From Choanephora cucurbitarum (taxonomy: Eukaryota; Mucoromycota; Mucoromycetes; Mucorales; Choanephoraceae), in the NCBI GenBank assembly GCA_025331435.1, contig JAIWNI010000072.1, positions 1-64,000 on the forward strand: a stretch of 64,000 nucleotides of DNA, in the 5' to 3' direction. Shown one piece after another: positions 9,605-18,641 of the stretch. Position numbers and translations under genes: made by a program. Numbering within the stretch: position 1 is the first letter of the stretch; each line of letters opens with the position of its first letter. Under the pieces are notes generated by a model. That model did no database searches. It was not told where the DNA came from and saw only the letters and a list, made by a program, of their open reading frames with translations.

Positions 9605-10093
9605 ATGATAATGAAAGATGTAAAAATGACTATCATTTGTGGCATTGATCAGCAAAACAATAGCTCGGAATTAAGAGGTGAACCATCCCATACAAAAGCA
9701 AAAGTTGCTCAACCAAGATTCTGGTTTGATAGTTTGGATTGTATGCAAATTTTGGCTGATGCTTACGGAAGACCAGTTTGCTACTATCCCCCTGTTGTTG
9801 ATGTACCGGAAGTAGCGATTGATCAACCTGCTTCGTATTTCCCGGTGATCTTGCCAGCAAAGCTTGATAAGAAACCGCTTCCAATCCACATCCAAAACAT
9901 CAACGGTTGCCACTGGGGTTCTATCAAGTTCTCCAACTCATGCCAAAGATTTCCGGCTCCTTCTAGAGTGTATATCGATGCGCATGAATCGCTTTGTGGC
10001 AATTTTGATAACTATTGGAATCGTTGGAAGCAATTCCACAAGCAACCGAAATCCTTAGAAGAAAAAGAAACAGCTGTTATTGTTATCGATTAA
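9605..10093 (+). CDS. OTU-like cysteine protease fragment carried by the MULE
   Basis: About 160 residues just downstream of the transposase. The central and C-terminal parts resemble OTU-type proteases carried by plant and fungal MULEs: FWFDSLDCMQILADAYGRPVC (aromatic, helix, then the strand before the active site) and NINGCHWGSIKF, which would supply the catalytic His. The usual N-terminal D-G-N-C box is not seen; the only Cys nearby is in TIICGIDQ and the spacing to the His half is too short. I infer a truncated or decayed OTU gene that may once have been fused to the transposase, because the same phase runs back through the Glu-rich repeat at 9540-9570. DIRS-B begins six bases after the stop. 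Confidence 0.5.
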   Translation: MIMKDVKMTIICGIDQQNNSSELRGEPSHTKAKVAQPRFWFDSLDCMQILADAYGRPVCYYPPVVDVPEVAIDQPASYFPVILPAKLDKKPLPIHIQNINGCHWGSIKFSNSCQRFPAPSRVYIDAHESLCGNFDNYWNRWKQFHKQPKSLEEKETAVIVID

Positions 10094-10255
10094 ATGGAGT
10101 TGCTCGTCGTTCCTAAACCAACCCTTGTTGCCTCCGCTCCGACTTCAAATGTGGTACTAGGCTTTCCAGCCGCGCTTTATTTTCAATATATAATAATAAA
10201 ATATTTAAACTCCTTATTCTTTACATCTTTCTAAGCCGCGCATCGTGGATAAACT

Positions 10256-11131
10256 ATGACTGGTGACATGAGCAATGACTCACAACAACAACAAAGACTG
10301 TATACCGAAGCAGAGCTTAAGCAAATTATCAACCAACTCAGAAACGAAGAAAAGCAAGCCACAGAAGATCTCTATGCAACCCATGACTTGCCACTGGAGA
10401 TTGCTGAGAGTTGCGACGAGCTCTCAGGGGCAGACAGAATCGACTTTGTCAAGCGATTCAAGAAGAGGCAACCGAGATTCTACCACGAGCATATTACCGT
10501 TGGAGAACAGCTTAATAAAAACTATATACAAAGATGCAAAAACCACAAAACAGAAACGATCAAATCCATCAATTGCCTCTACAAGATTGCAGACAACACA
10601 AGAGCAGCTGCAAGAGGGGCAACAGACCTCTACAACAGACTTGAGTTTATCAAGCAGCAACAAAACAGCTTGGACAAATCAACCATCAATCAACTACTTA
10701 CCGAAGCAATCGAGATTTCACACAACCTCTCCGTTTTCTCGTGGACAGAAGCTTCACTTCAAGATGATGAAGCCAGGGAATTTGCCGTTGACGCACTACA
10801 TCTACCAAACAGCATTAAACATCTCGGAGCGAAAAATGACAGCAACAACAAAAGAGATGTCTTTGATGCAGATTTTGTCCATGCATACAATGAAGCCACT
10901 TACCAGCGATCAATCATTCAAGCAGCCGTCAACCCGAACAACCCAACCAGAGGCGGATTCCGTAACCGTGGATCCTTCAATGGCAGAGGAAATGCCAATC
11001 GAGGTTTCAGAGGGGGAGGAAATTTTTGGAACAGGGGCCGAGGTGGCGGTCTTTCCAACAACTACAACAATTACAACCACCAATCCAACAACCAGTACAA
11101 CAACAAAGAGTCCAATCATCAGACTCAATAA
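10256..11131 (+). CDS. DIRS-B gag-like protein
   Basis: 291 residues, starting just after the left terminal repeat, equivalent in place, length and layout to the DIRS-A first frame. It has a Gln/Glu-rich helical N-terminus, a conserved stretch around FYHEHITVGEQLNKNYIQR (compare YYHEEWTRGETTNKEFIQR in DIRS-A), and an RG/GG-rich tail from about residue 225 (RGGFRNRGSFNGRGN). The shared N-terminal pattern between two diverged elements indicates a genuine conserved structural protein. It probably binds element RNA. The 3' end overlaps the start of the RT frame. Confidence 0.75.
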   Translation: MTGDMSNDSQQQQRLYTEAELKQIINQLRNEEKQATEDLYATHDLPLEIAESCDELSGADRIDFVKRFKKRQPRFYHEHITVGEQLNKNYIQRCKNHKTETIKSINCLYKIADNTRAAARGATDLYNRLEFIKQQQNSLDKSTINQLLTEAIEISHNLSVFSWTEASLQDDEAREFAVDALHLPNSIKHLGAKNDSNNKRDVFDADFVHAYNEATYQRSIIQAAVNPNNPTRGGFRNRGSFNGRGNANRGFRGGGNFWNRGRGGGLSNNYNNYNHQSNNQYNNKESNHQTQ

Positions 11132-13101
11132 ATTTACAAAATCAAAAAACATCAAAAACAAGAGAAAATATAAAACTAACAAAAACAATAAAAAATATAA
11201 AACTAACAAAACATGTCAATTACTCAATACCAGACGATGGCATTCTGCCAGGCGGTCGTCTGCAACTATTTTTACACAATTGGAAGAAGATCACAGATCA
11301 AAAATGGCCTCTATCAGTCATATCACAGGGGTATCAACTACAATTTGCAACAAAACCGATCCCATGGAAAACACATCCAATCAAACTATCACAAACAGAT
11401 TTTCATGCAAAGGACGAAGCAGTTCAAAAGTTTCTCAATGCAGGCATTATAGAACGCTCAAAAACGCAAAACAGAGATTTTCTTTCCAATCTATTTACCA
11501 TCCAAGAAGCCACAAAGAGAAGACCGATCTTGGATTGCAGGAAACTCAACCAATACCTACAATGTCAACACTTCAAGATGGAAGGTATACCAGCTTTACG
11601 AGAGATAATCGAGCCAGACGATTACATCTGCAAATTGGATCTAAAAGATGCCTATGTAGTAGTGCCTATTCACCCAGCATCAAGAAGATACTTGACTTTC
11701 GAGCACCAGGACGTAATCTACAACTACAGAACATTAGCATTCGGAATCAGTTCAGCGCCACTGGTGTTCTCAAAGATCATGCGCTTCGCTGTCGAATATT
11801 TAAGAAAGAAAGGCATAAGAATGGTATACTACTTGGACGATCATTGCATCCTTGGAAAAACAAAGGAAGAAACATTAGCAGCAACTCAACAAGTCATTCA
11901 ACACTTGCAAGACTTAGGTTTTCTCATAAATTTTCAGAAAAGCTCTCTAACCCCATTGAAGACACAGGATTTCCTCGGATTTACCTTCAACACACAACAA
12001 ATGAAGATTTTAGCACCACAACAAAAGATATTGAAGTTGATCCAACGAATCAAACAAGCTGTTCAGAATCCATATCAAAGGAGTTGCAGATGGATTGCCA
12101 GTTTATTGGGGAAGATGACAGCACTGATACCAGCAATAGGAGAAGCTCTTCTCCACATTCGATATCTACAGCGAGATCTAGCCAAGAGTCTTCAGATACA
12201 CAAACAGAATTGGGAAAAACCATGTCCCTTGTCCTCTACCAGCCTACAAGAACTACAATGGTGGCATCAGTTTGTGACAACAAAGAACGGTCTTCCTATC
12301 AGACAGATAACCGAGTTCAAACAGGATATCTTAATCCACGTAGATGCATCACAGGTAGGATGGGGAGTATCATCACCGATGCTACAGACAACAGGCCGCT
12401 GGACAGCACAAGAAAGCGAACATTCGATCAATGTGCGGGAGTTGAAGACAATTCTCTTTGCTCTCCAATTACACGCAAAAGAATTCGAAGGGAAGAAGAT
12501 CAAGATTATGTGCGACAACATAACGGCGATAAAATACACAACGAAATCAGGAGGTACAAGTTCAATGATACTCCAGGACCTAGCAGTTCAAATACAGGAG
12601 ATTTGCAACAAACATCAACTTCAAGTTCAGTACCAACACATAGCAGGAATAAAGAACATCGATGCAGACAAACTCAGCAGACGAACGATGAACCCACTAT
12701 ACGAGGCAACCATTCCGAGACCAATATTCAATCACATTCAGAACAACTGGGGACCGCTGAACGTAGACGCATTTGCAGCGAGAGAGAATCAGCAACTACC
12801 GACGTATTGGAGCTTCAGAGCGGATCCGAACTCAGCAGCAATAGACGCCTTCCAACAGTCGTGGAAGAGAGCAGACTTATATTGTTTTCCCCCGTGGAAA
12901 CTCATCCCTCACATATTGCACAAGATCAGAACAGATCAAACACCGAAGATAGTTTTGATCACGCCACATTGGACGTCTCAACATTGGTGGCCGATAATAA
13001 TGAAGATGAAGAGGATAGCGAAACCGTTCACATTTCAACTCAACCAATGGACTATGATCGCATGGCGGTTATCAAGCACAAGAAGCAAGAGGAAGGATTA
13101 A
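11026..13101 (+). CDS. DIRS-B reverse transcriptase / RNase H
   Basis: 691 residues in the phase -1 to gag, overlapping the gag end by about 105 bases. RT motifs are RRPILDCRKLNQY, KLDLKDAYVVVPI and the active site YYLDDHCIL. RNase H acids lie in ILIHVDASQVGWG, NVRELKTIL and KIMCDNITAIKY. The DIRS-type segment after RNase H (NVDAFAARENQQLP, FRADPNSAAIDA, LYCFPPWKLI) matches DIRS-A closely. It has no internal stop. The first Met lies in a Gln-rich leader, so the start is approximate; translation might instead depend on frameshifting from gag. Confidence 0.9.
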   Translation: MEQGPRWRSFQQLQQLQPPIQQPVQQQRVQSSDSINLQNQKTSKTRENIKLTKTIKNIKLTKHVNYSIPDDGILPGGRLQLFLHNWKKITDQKWPLSVISQGYQLQFATKPIPWKTHPIKLSQTDFHAKDEAVQKFLNAGIIERSKTQNRDFLSNLFTIQEATKRRPILDCRKLNQYLQCQHFKMEGIPALREIIEPDDYICKLDLKDAYVVVPIHPASRRYLTFEHQDVIYNYRTLAFGISSAPLVFSKIMRFAVEYLRKKGIRMVYYLDDHCILGKTKEETLAATQQVIQHLQDLGFLINFQKSSLTPLKTQDFLGFTFNTQQMKILAPQQKILKLIQRIKQAVQNPYQRSCRWIASLLGKMTALIPAIGEALLHIRYLQRDLAKSLQIHKQNWEKPCPLSSTSLQELQWWHQFVTTKNGLPIRQITEFKQDILIHVDASQVGWGVSSPMLQTTGRWTAQESEHSINVRELKTILFALQLHAKEFEGKKIKIMCDNITAIKYTTKSGGTSSMILQDLAVQIQEICNKHQLQVQYQHIAGIKNIDADKLSRRTMNPLYEATIPRPIFNHIQNNWGPLNVDAFAARENQQLPTYWSFRADPNSAAIDAFQQSWKRADLYCFPPWKLIPHILHKIRTDQTPKIVLITPHWTSQHWWPIIMKMKRIAKPFTFQLNQWTMIAWRLSSTRSKRKD

Positions 13102-14237
13102 GTCATGAATCCATTGAATATCTAACTAACACAAACAGAGAATCGACCAATGCGAATTACGACCGAAGTTGGAGAAAGTTTGTGGAATGGTGTCAAAGAC
13201 AACCGTCACCAATAGACCCTACCGAATATAACCCAGTAACAGCACTCAATTATCTCATGGTGAACAAGGACTTTTCTCAGTCTCAACTGAAGATCATCAG
13301 AGCGTCCATCTCTTCAGTATGGAAAACCTTACATCCCAACAAAGGCGACCTAGCCAATGAAGGTATCATATCAGGATTCTTCAAGGCAAAAAGAAATCAA
13401 GAAGTTAGAATCCCAAAGGAACATCAACTTCAGACTTGGGATACACAACTAATGATCACTCTCATAAAGAACAAATACTGTAATCAAGAAGATATGACCT
13501 TGAGCGAACTACAACAAAAGACACTACTGGTTATAGAGCTGGCAACTTTTGCCAGGCCAAGTTCCGAATTGGGCAAACTACAATATAGAGACATCTTATT
13601 TGATTTTGAAGATGGCGCAGCTCTAAAGCTGACGATGCACTTTAGAAAAGTAAAAGAAGCACCGATCAAGACCGTACAGTTACAATGCATAGAAGACAAG
13701 GATATTTGCCCAGTACAGACGACTCATACATTTCATCAAAGATCATCTCATCTTCGAGAATCCCTTCCACAAGACCACACTTTCTTTTTAGCATACATTG
13801 ACAACAAAGACAAGATCGCCTCAATCAGGCCATCGACAGTTGCCGGTTGGATCAAAGACCATATGAACAAGGCTGGTATTGACACTTCACTATACAAGCC
13901 CCATTCAATCCGAGCAGCTGCAAGTACAAAGGCAGTGGAAATAGGTCATTCCATACAGACAGTAAAAACCCACGGCAATTGGAGCCAAAGATCAAACACA
14001 TTCGAAAAACATTATTACAAGCCAAGAAGAGCAACTACTACCAGTACAGCTATTGCCAAGTCAGTTTTACAAGACTATACGGAGAACTGTACCACATTTG
14101 AAGTCGGAGCGGAGGCAACAAGGGTTGGTTTAGGAACGACGAGCAACCTGACAGTTGCCGAAGCGAAGAATGAGAATGTGGTACGGCCCGCCCAAACACA
14201 ATCCTGGTTTCAATGGCTAACAGGATTCCCACCCTAA
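13047..14237 (+). CDS. DIRS-B tyrosine recombinase
   Basis: 396 residues from the Met at 13047; the frame is open from 10275 upstream. Catalytic residues: Arg in FARPSSELGKLQ, H-x-x-R in YKPHSIRAAAST, Trp in HGNWSQRSN and Tyr in FEKHYYKPR. The core-binding N-terminus (NYDRSWRKFVEWCQRQ) aligns with DIRS-A. The 3' end again contains the internal complementary region (14090-14183). It is the integrase equivalent of the element. Confidence 0.9.
   Translation: MDYDRMAVIKHKKQEEGLSHESIEYLTNTNRESTNANYDRSWRKFVEWCQRQPSPIDPTEYNPVTALNYLMVNKDFSQSQLKIIRASISSVWKTLHPNKGDLANEGIISGFFKAKRNQEVRIPKEHQLQTWDTQLMITLIKNKYCNQEDMTLSELQQKTLLVIELATFARPSSELGKLQYRDILFDFEDGAALKLTMHFRKVKEAPIKTVQLQCIEDKDICPVQTTHTFHQRSSHLRESLPQDHTFFLAYIDNKDKIASIRPSTVAGWIKDHMNKAGIDTSLYKPHSIRAAASTKAVEIGHSIQTVKTHGNWSQRSNTFEKHYYKPRRATTTSTAIAKSVLQDYTENCTTFEVGAEATRVGLGTTSNLTVAEAKNENVVRPAQTQSWFQWLTGFPP
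14090..14183 (+). repeat. DIRS-B internal complementary region
   Basis: The left half is the reverse complement of 10099-10157. The right half is the reverse complement of the right tip ending at 14381 with a few mismatches (for example agaatgagaat versus the tip's ctcagtctt). The halves meet at AAC, matching the GTT found at both junctions. Confidence 0.85.
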
Positions 14238-14498
14238 GGGAAAATAGATAGATACACTAGCTTGCTAGAAAGATGTAAAGAATAAGGAGTTTAAATATTT
14301 TATTATTATATATTGAAAATAAAGCGCGGCTGGAAAGCCTAGTACCACATTCTCAGTCTTCGCTTCGGCAACTGTCAGGTTATATATACACATTTATTGA
14401 CATAGTGAATTTACATATGATTACCACGAAAAATGGTTGTGAATAAGGGTGGTTGTCAATAAGGTGGTTGTAAATAAGAATTTTCGGTGGCGGTAAAT

Positions 14499-16598
14499 AG
14501 CCATTCTGAATAATCTCTTGCACAAAGTAACACTAGGGGTATCAGTACAAAAAGCACTAGTACAAAGCAAAGCGATATTAGACGTAGACTAAATAACAGG
14601 AAGAGATAGTGAGCCGGATAGTGCGATATCAAGTCAGGTAGAGAAGCAGCAAAGAAGAAGCAATCCACCAAAGGAAAAGCAACTATACATGCAAAGAATG
14701 GTAGATGATTCAGTGTTATGAAGTAGAAGACATTATGGGTAGCTATGAGTGTTTGACCATGGGTAACATCAATAGACGGATATCGAACAAGATCACAAGA
14801 GAGACATCATGGTCATAGAAAACACTTGTTTGAGAACGGAGAGTATATATGAGAAAAAAGACTATCTTTGAGAGAAGATATGTCAATCAATTGATGATAC
14901 AACAGTTAAGATATCAAATAGCGATTGATTACATTCCAAAGTAGAAAAGACAGACATCTGCTTAAAAGATAGACAGCAGTAGGTCTCAGATGCTAGAAGA
15001 ATAGATAGCTCTAAATGTTGTTCAAAAGCTACTTAAAAGGGCCATTTGTAGATCAATCGTTTGAAAAGAGAAGGCAAGTATAGTATTGGTTGAAGAGCAT
15101 GTAAATGATGATAGGTGGCTGGAAATCCAAAAAGATTGAAACAAGTCATAACAAAAGAGATTTTGGATTTAATAAAGATGTTATTTGCAGGTATGATTAT
15201 AGATAAGGATGATGATAAGCAATCACTGAGGAAGGAAAAGGTATATCCGCAAGGGTATGAGTATCGACGAGAAGCTACGTTTCCAGTCAATCAATAGCAA
15301 GAAAAGAAATAAAATGTTGGTATATGTCCGTCTCTTTTTATTCAAGATGAAGCTTACCTTTTACTGTGTATTTAATACAAAAGAGAGGAAAGGAAAAAAC
15401 GGCTAGTATTTAGTATAGTCTGAGCAGTGATGGGAAAAAAGATTGTATATTCACCAATGAAGAAGTAACAAAAAATCACTTCAGATATCTGATCCATACT
15501 GAAGCATCTTGTCCTCCCCTTTACTATTTCAAGATGTCTTCTGTTTCCCTTTTCATGGACTATCTCCTATCTTAACTTTTTTTTGGAATTTGCAAAGCAT
15601 CTATTCAATTTTCTCATCTGCTTTTCTCAATTCAAGTAAAAATATTGTTTCACCCGCTATTTTTCTGCTTTTGGATTTTATTATTCAACATGAAAAAAAA
15701 CAAAGAAAACTACATCACCGATCGTTCTAAAGCTCAACAAGAAGCTTCATTTACCTGACTAAACACTACTGAGAAAAGAAAAGTTGATACTTTTAGCACT
15801 TTTGCCTCTCTAAAAATACTCTGTAAGTTTTCGTACAAAAAAATATGTAAACTGGGTTCTAATGTGCGCCTTAATGAAAGATGTCAAATGAAATGCAAGG
15901 CAAAGAATAGATTCAACTACTGCTTCTTCTTGTGGACGACTCTAAATTCTATAGACAACTAGGCTGTTTCAACCTCGCAAGCAAGAAAAGTGTATTCTCT
16001 TCAAACAGTACATTGTTCTTTAGTGATAAAACCATTTTTTTATGCAAAATAAAACTAAACGATTAGGCCGCACATACTGCATATCTACACAGATATATCC
16101 GTATGCACTTTTTTCAAATATCGCAGAAACATGCAGTTCGTCAAATTATTTCTAGTTAAATTAACGCGAACAGAAATAAAACGTATAGACTATAAGTCTT
16201 TTTTATAAGCCAAAAGTAGAACTTGAGCAGTACAAGAAATAGATTGCTCAAAAAAAGAAATCCACAAGCTTAACATACTCGAGTCTTGGAGTTGCTTTTC
16301 GTCTTGTAATAGAGAAATATAGCTCTGACACTTCATACATAAAATTTAAATAACATTGAAAAACGTAATTTCCGTTCAAACCTCCCACTACCTCCTTTCG
16401 GACATGTGCTTTTGAAAGGGTTAATAGAATGCAAATAGAATGCATCCCTCTTGTATCCCATATATTTCTTTTCTTTATTTTTCAAATGATTCTATTGCAC
16501 TATCATGACAATAACTTTTAAGGAGCACTTTCTTCTTTCTTCTAAACTTTTTTTCAACTTCTTTTTTTTCTTTTTGCTGATAAAACGTTTTAAAACAA
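14499..16598. other. Intergenic DNA between the MULE complex and the first host gene
   Basis: 2.1 kb without a supported gene. 14.5-15.3 kb is purine-rich and resembles the repetitive DNA at the left of the window in composition. A 60-codon frame at 15115-15297 has no recognised motif. The last 100 bases (about 16500-16598) become pyrimidine-rich (tttcttctttcttct, cttttttttc), as seen before many start codons in this window, and are probably the promoter/leader of the next gene. Confidence 0.5.
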
Positions 16599-17926
16599 AT
16601 GACGCTTTATTCGACAAAACAAGTTAATATCAACAAATGGGGCAGTATTTTGTTGCTTAGTTTGATATCTGTCCTGGCTAAGACCTACTTAAATTGTGTC
16701 GATAGAATCACTGCAACACAAAACATTCATGATCAAACAACAATACTACAGCCAGTTAAGCATCCATATGCTAACGTGAATAGGTACATGCCAAGTAGTT
16801 ATTGGGACTATGAATCGCTTCAAGTCAATTGGAGGTAATCAGTCTTGATTATGTTATAACCGGCGTGTTTCAGCTAAAACGCACAATTTCTAGTTCCTCC
16901 AAAAACTATCAAATGGCTGACAAGATAGGACGCGGCAAATACTCTGAAGTGTTTATGGGCATTGATACCCGAACAAACAGAAAAGTAGTTATAAAAAGAC
17001 TAAAGCCTATCAAGCACCTAAAAATCCAACGCGAAGTCAAGATACTTAAAGTAGTATCAGGAAGCATAAACACAATCACATTGTTAGACGTATTGAAAGA
17101 TCCTAAGGTAAACAAAAAGAAATCTGGGTTACGCAAGTCTTTGGGTTGACCTTATCTAAAATATGACAGACAAACACAACTTCACTTGTATTTGAACATG
17201 TAAACAATACCAACTTTCGAACACTCTATCCACAATTGACTGATACGGATGTTCGATATTATATGTACCAACTACTGAAAGCACTTGATTCTTGCCATTC
17301 AAAAGGAATCATGCACCGTGATATAAAGCCAAACAATATAATGATTGATCACCAAAAGCGTAAGGTAAGATAAACAAAAGTAAGAAACTAGAATACGCCT
17401 TATTCATTGTTCGATTTGTTTTGGGGGGAATGTTACTCAGTTACGCTTAATCGATTGGGGATTAGCTGAATTTTATCATCCCGAAAAGACATATAATGTC
17501 CGTGTGGCATCGCGTTCTTTTAAAGGACCTGAACTCCTGGTAGGATTTAAAAAATACGATTATAGTCTTGATCTCTGGGGTTTCGGTTGTGTGTTTGCTG
17601 GAATAATTTTTGGCGTGGATCCTTTGTTCTATGGGTATGATAATACAGACCAACTAGTAAATATCGCACATATCTTGGGCACAGACGATTTAGTAGACTA
17701 TACAGAGAAATATGGGTTTGACCTAGATCCATTTTATGTGAGCACAATACAACAACATAAGCGTGTGCCATGGTCTTATTTTATTAATTCCAAAAACACA
17801 AAATACATGTCCAAGGAGGCACTTGACCTACTTGACCGTTTACTCCGTTATGATCATCAAGAGCGACTCACTGCCAAGCAAGCCATGGCTCATCCTTATT
17901 TCTACCCAATTACTGCCTTAGAATAA
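16599..17926 (+). CDS. Casein kinase 2 catalytic (alpha) subunit-like kinase with hydrophobic N-terminus
   Basis: Spliced model: 16599-16834, 16894-17107, 17170-17364, 17441-17926; 376 residues. CK2-specific features are clear: YWDYE before the kinase domain, glycine loop [17 protein letters not shown], catalytic loop HRDIKPNN, the DWG in place of DFG ([14 protein letters not shown]), [13 protein letters not shown], and [18 protein letters not shown]2 is a constitutively active Ser/Thr kinase that phosphorylates acidic sites. Oddities: residues 1-53 have no equivalent in ordinary CK2 alpha and contain a hydrophobic run ([14 protein letters not shown]) behind a short basic segment, like a signal peptide or signal anchor. 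The normally very basic KKKKIKRE patch is weakened to KHLKIQRE. The kinase fold looks functional. An unannotated intron in the first exon that removes the hydrophobic part cannot be excluded. Confidence 0.85.
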
Positions 17927-17965
17927 AAATCCTTTATTTTTTAAGGAAGAGAGAGATAGAGGGAA

Positions 17966-18641
17966 TCATACACAGCTACTGAGAGGGATGGATGTCACCT
18001 CTTTAGTATCGGCTTCCTTGTTCTTGCTAGAGGAAAAGCCACCTAACCGAAAGATGATACGGCTAAAGGAGTTCTTGAGAGAGGGCTGGTATAGTTTCTT
18101 TTTGCGTAAAGTAGGCCGATAGTTATCTAGATAAGCAATCTGAGGCTTGTTGAAAGCGCCTCTACGTTTGCTTCGTATGTATTCGACAACATCCAATGGT
18201 GGCATATTGGAGAGCTCGATCAGTCCAATAGCAACCAAGGCAGGTGCTCTACCTAAACCAGCAACACAGTGAACTGCAATTGTTTGAGGCTCTTGTTCGG
18301 ATGCTGATTGAATGATGGACAACCATTGATGAACAACATTGGATGGTGGCTATTAAAGACATAGTCTTAATTGAGTTCGATAAGGTACAAAAGAAAGAAT
18401 AACTTACCACACAACCGTCTTTAAAAGGCAAATCGTGAACCTGAATGCCTTGCTCGTTGAGTTTAGAGATATTGTATGTTGGCTGACAACATCTAATGAC
18501 ATGGGTGACGTTATGTTTTTGAAATTCTTGAAGGTAGAAATCAAGAGTGGACTCGGTGGGACAATCGAGGATGAGAAACTGAAGCGTACTTTGGGGAACA
18601 GGAATAAGAGAGAGAACACGACCAAGTGGAGAGTAAGTCAT
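17966..18641 (-). CDS. PRL-type (PTP4A) protein tyrosine phosphatase
   Basis: Two exons on the minus strand, 18641-18408 and 18349-17966, with a 58-bp GT-AG intron; 205 residues. The active site HCVAGLGRAPALVA is the PRL signature, including the Ala after Arg that replaces the usual Ser/Thr. The general-acid loop reads DLPFKDG, keeping the second Asp. Upstream, NVTHVIRCCQPTY and GIQVHDLPF match the family. After the domain is a basic stretch (LRKKKLYQPSLKNSFSR), but the protein ends SSCV rather than in a CaaX box, so the farnesylation typical of PRLs is not evident. PRLs act at membranes and bind CNNM magnesium transporters in animals. The stop lies 39 bases from the CK2-alpha-like stop, tail to tail. 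Confidence 0.87.

Larger units (their letters stand above)
10099..14378 (+). mobile_element. DIRS-B tyrosine-recombinase retrotransposon, apparently intact
   Basis: A second full-length DIRS element, clearly diverged from DIRS-A in DNA and protein but with the same order and phases. Inverted terminal repeats lie at about 10150-10236 and 14268-14348, and the internal complementary region at 14090-14183. It is inserted at GTT: GTT occurs at 10099-10101 and again at 14379-14381, and the two halves of the complementary region meet at AAC, its complement. It sits between the MULE OTU fragment and the MULE right end. All three frames are open. Confidence 0.9.
2879..14498 (+). mobile_element. Mutator-like element (MULE), split by two DIRS insertions
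   Basis: The outer ends are inverted copies of each other: about 23 bases starting ATTTACCGCCACCGAAAATT are visible at 2879-2901 before DIRS-A interrupts the left end. The match resumes after DIRS-A at 7307 (tatttacaaccac) and is seen uninterrupted in reverse at about 14460-14498. Between the ends lie a MULE transposase pseudogene (7483-9572) and an OTU-like fragment (9605-10093). Subtracting the two DIRS elements leaves an element of roughly 2.9 kb. No 8-10 bp target duplication is evident: the 9 bases outside the left end (actgtatta) do not match those on the right (agccattct). Confidence 0.75.

Noticed and set aside
2870..14507. A 9-bp target duplication for the MULE
   Set aside because: The flanking bases on the two sides do not match for any reasonable definition of the ends.
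15115..15297. 60-codon frame beginning MAGNPKRLK
   Set aside because: Looks protein-like at the start but has no recognisable family and lies in repetitive purine-rich DNA.
16835..16873. Shorter first intron of the CK2-like gene ending at ttcag
   Set aside because: It would create an immediate stop (AGC TAA); the acceptor at 16893 restores the conserved kinase N-terminus.
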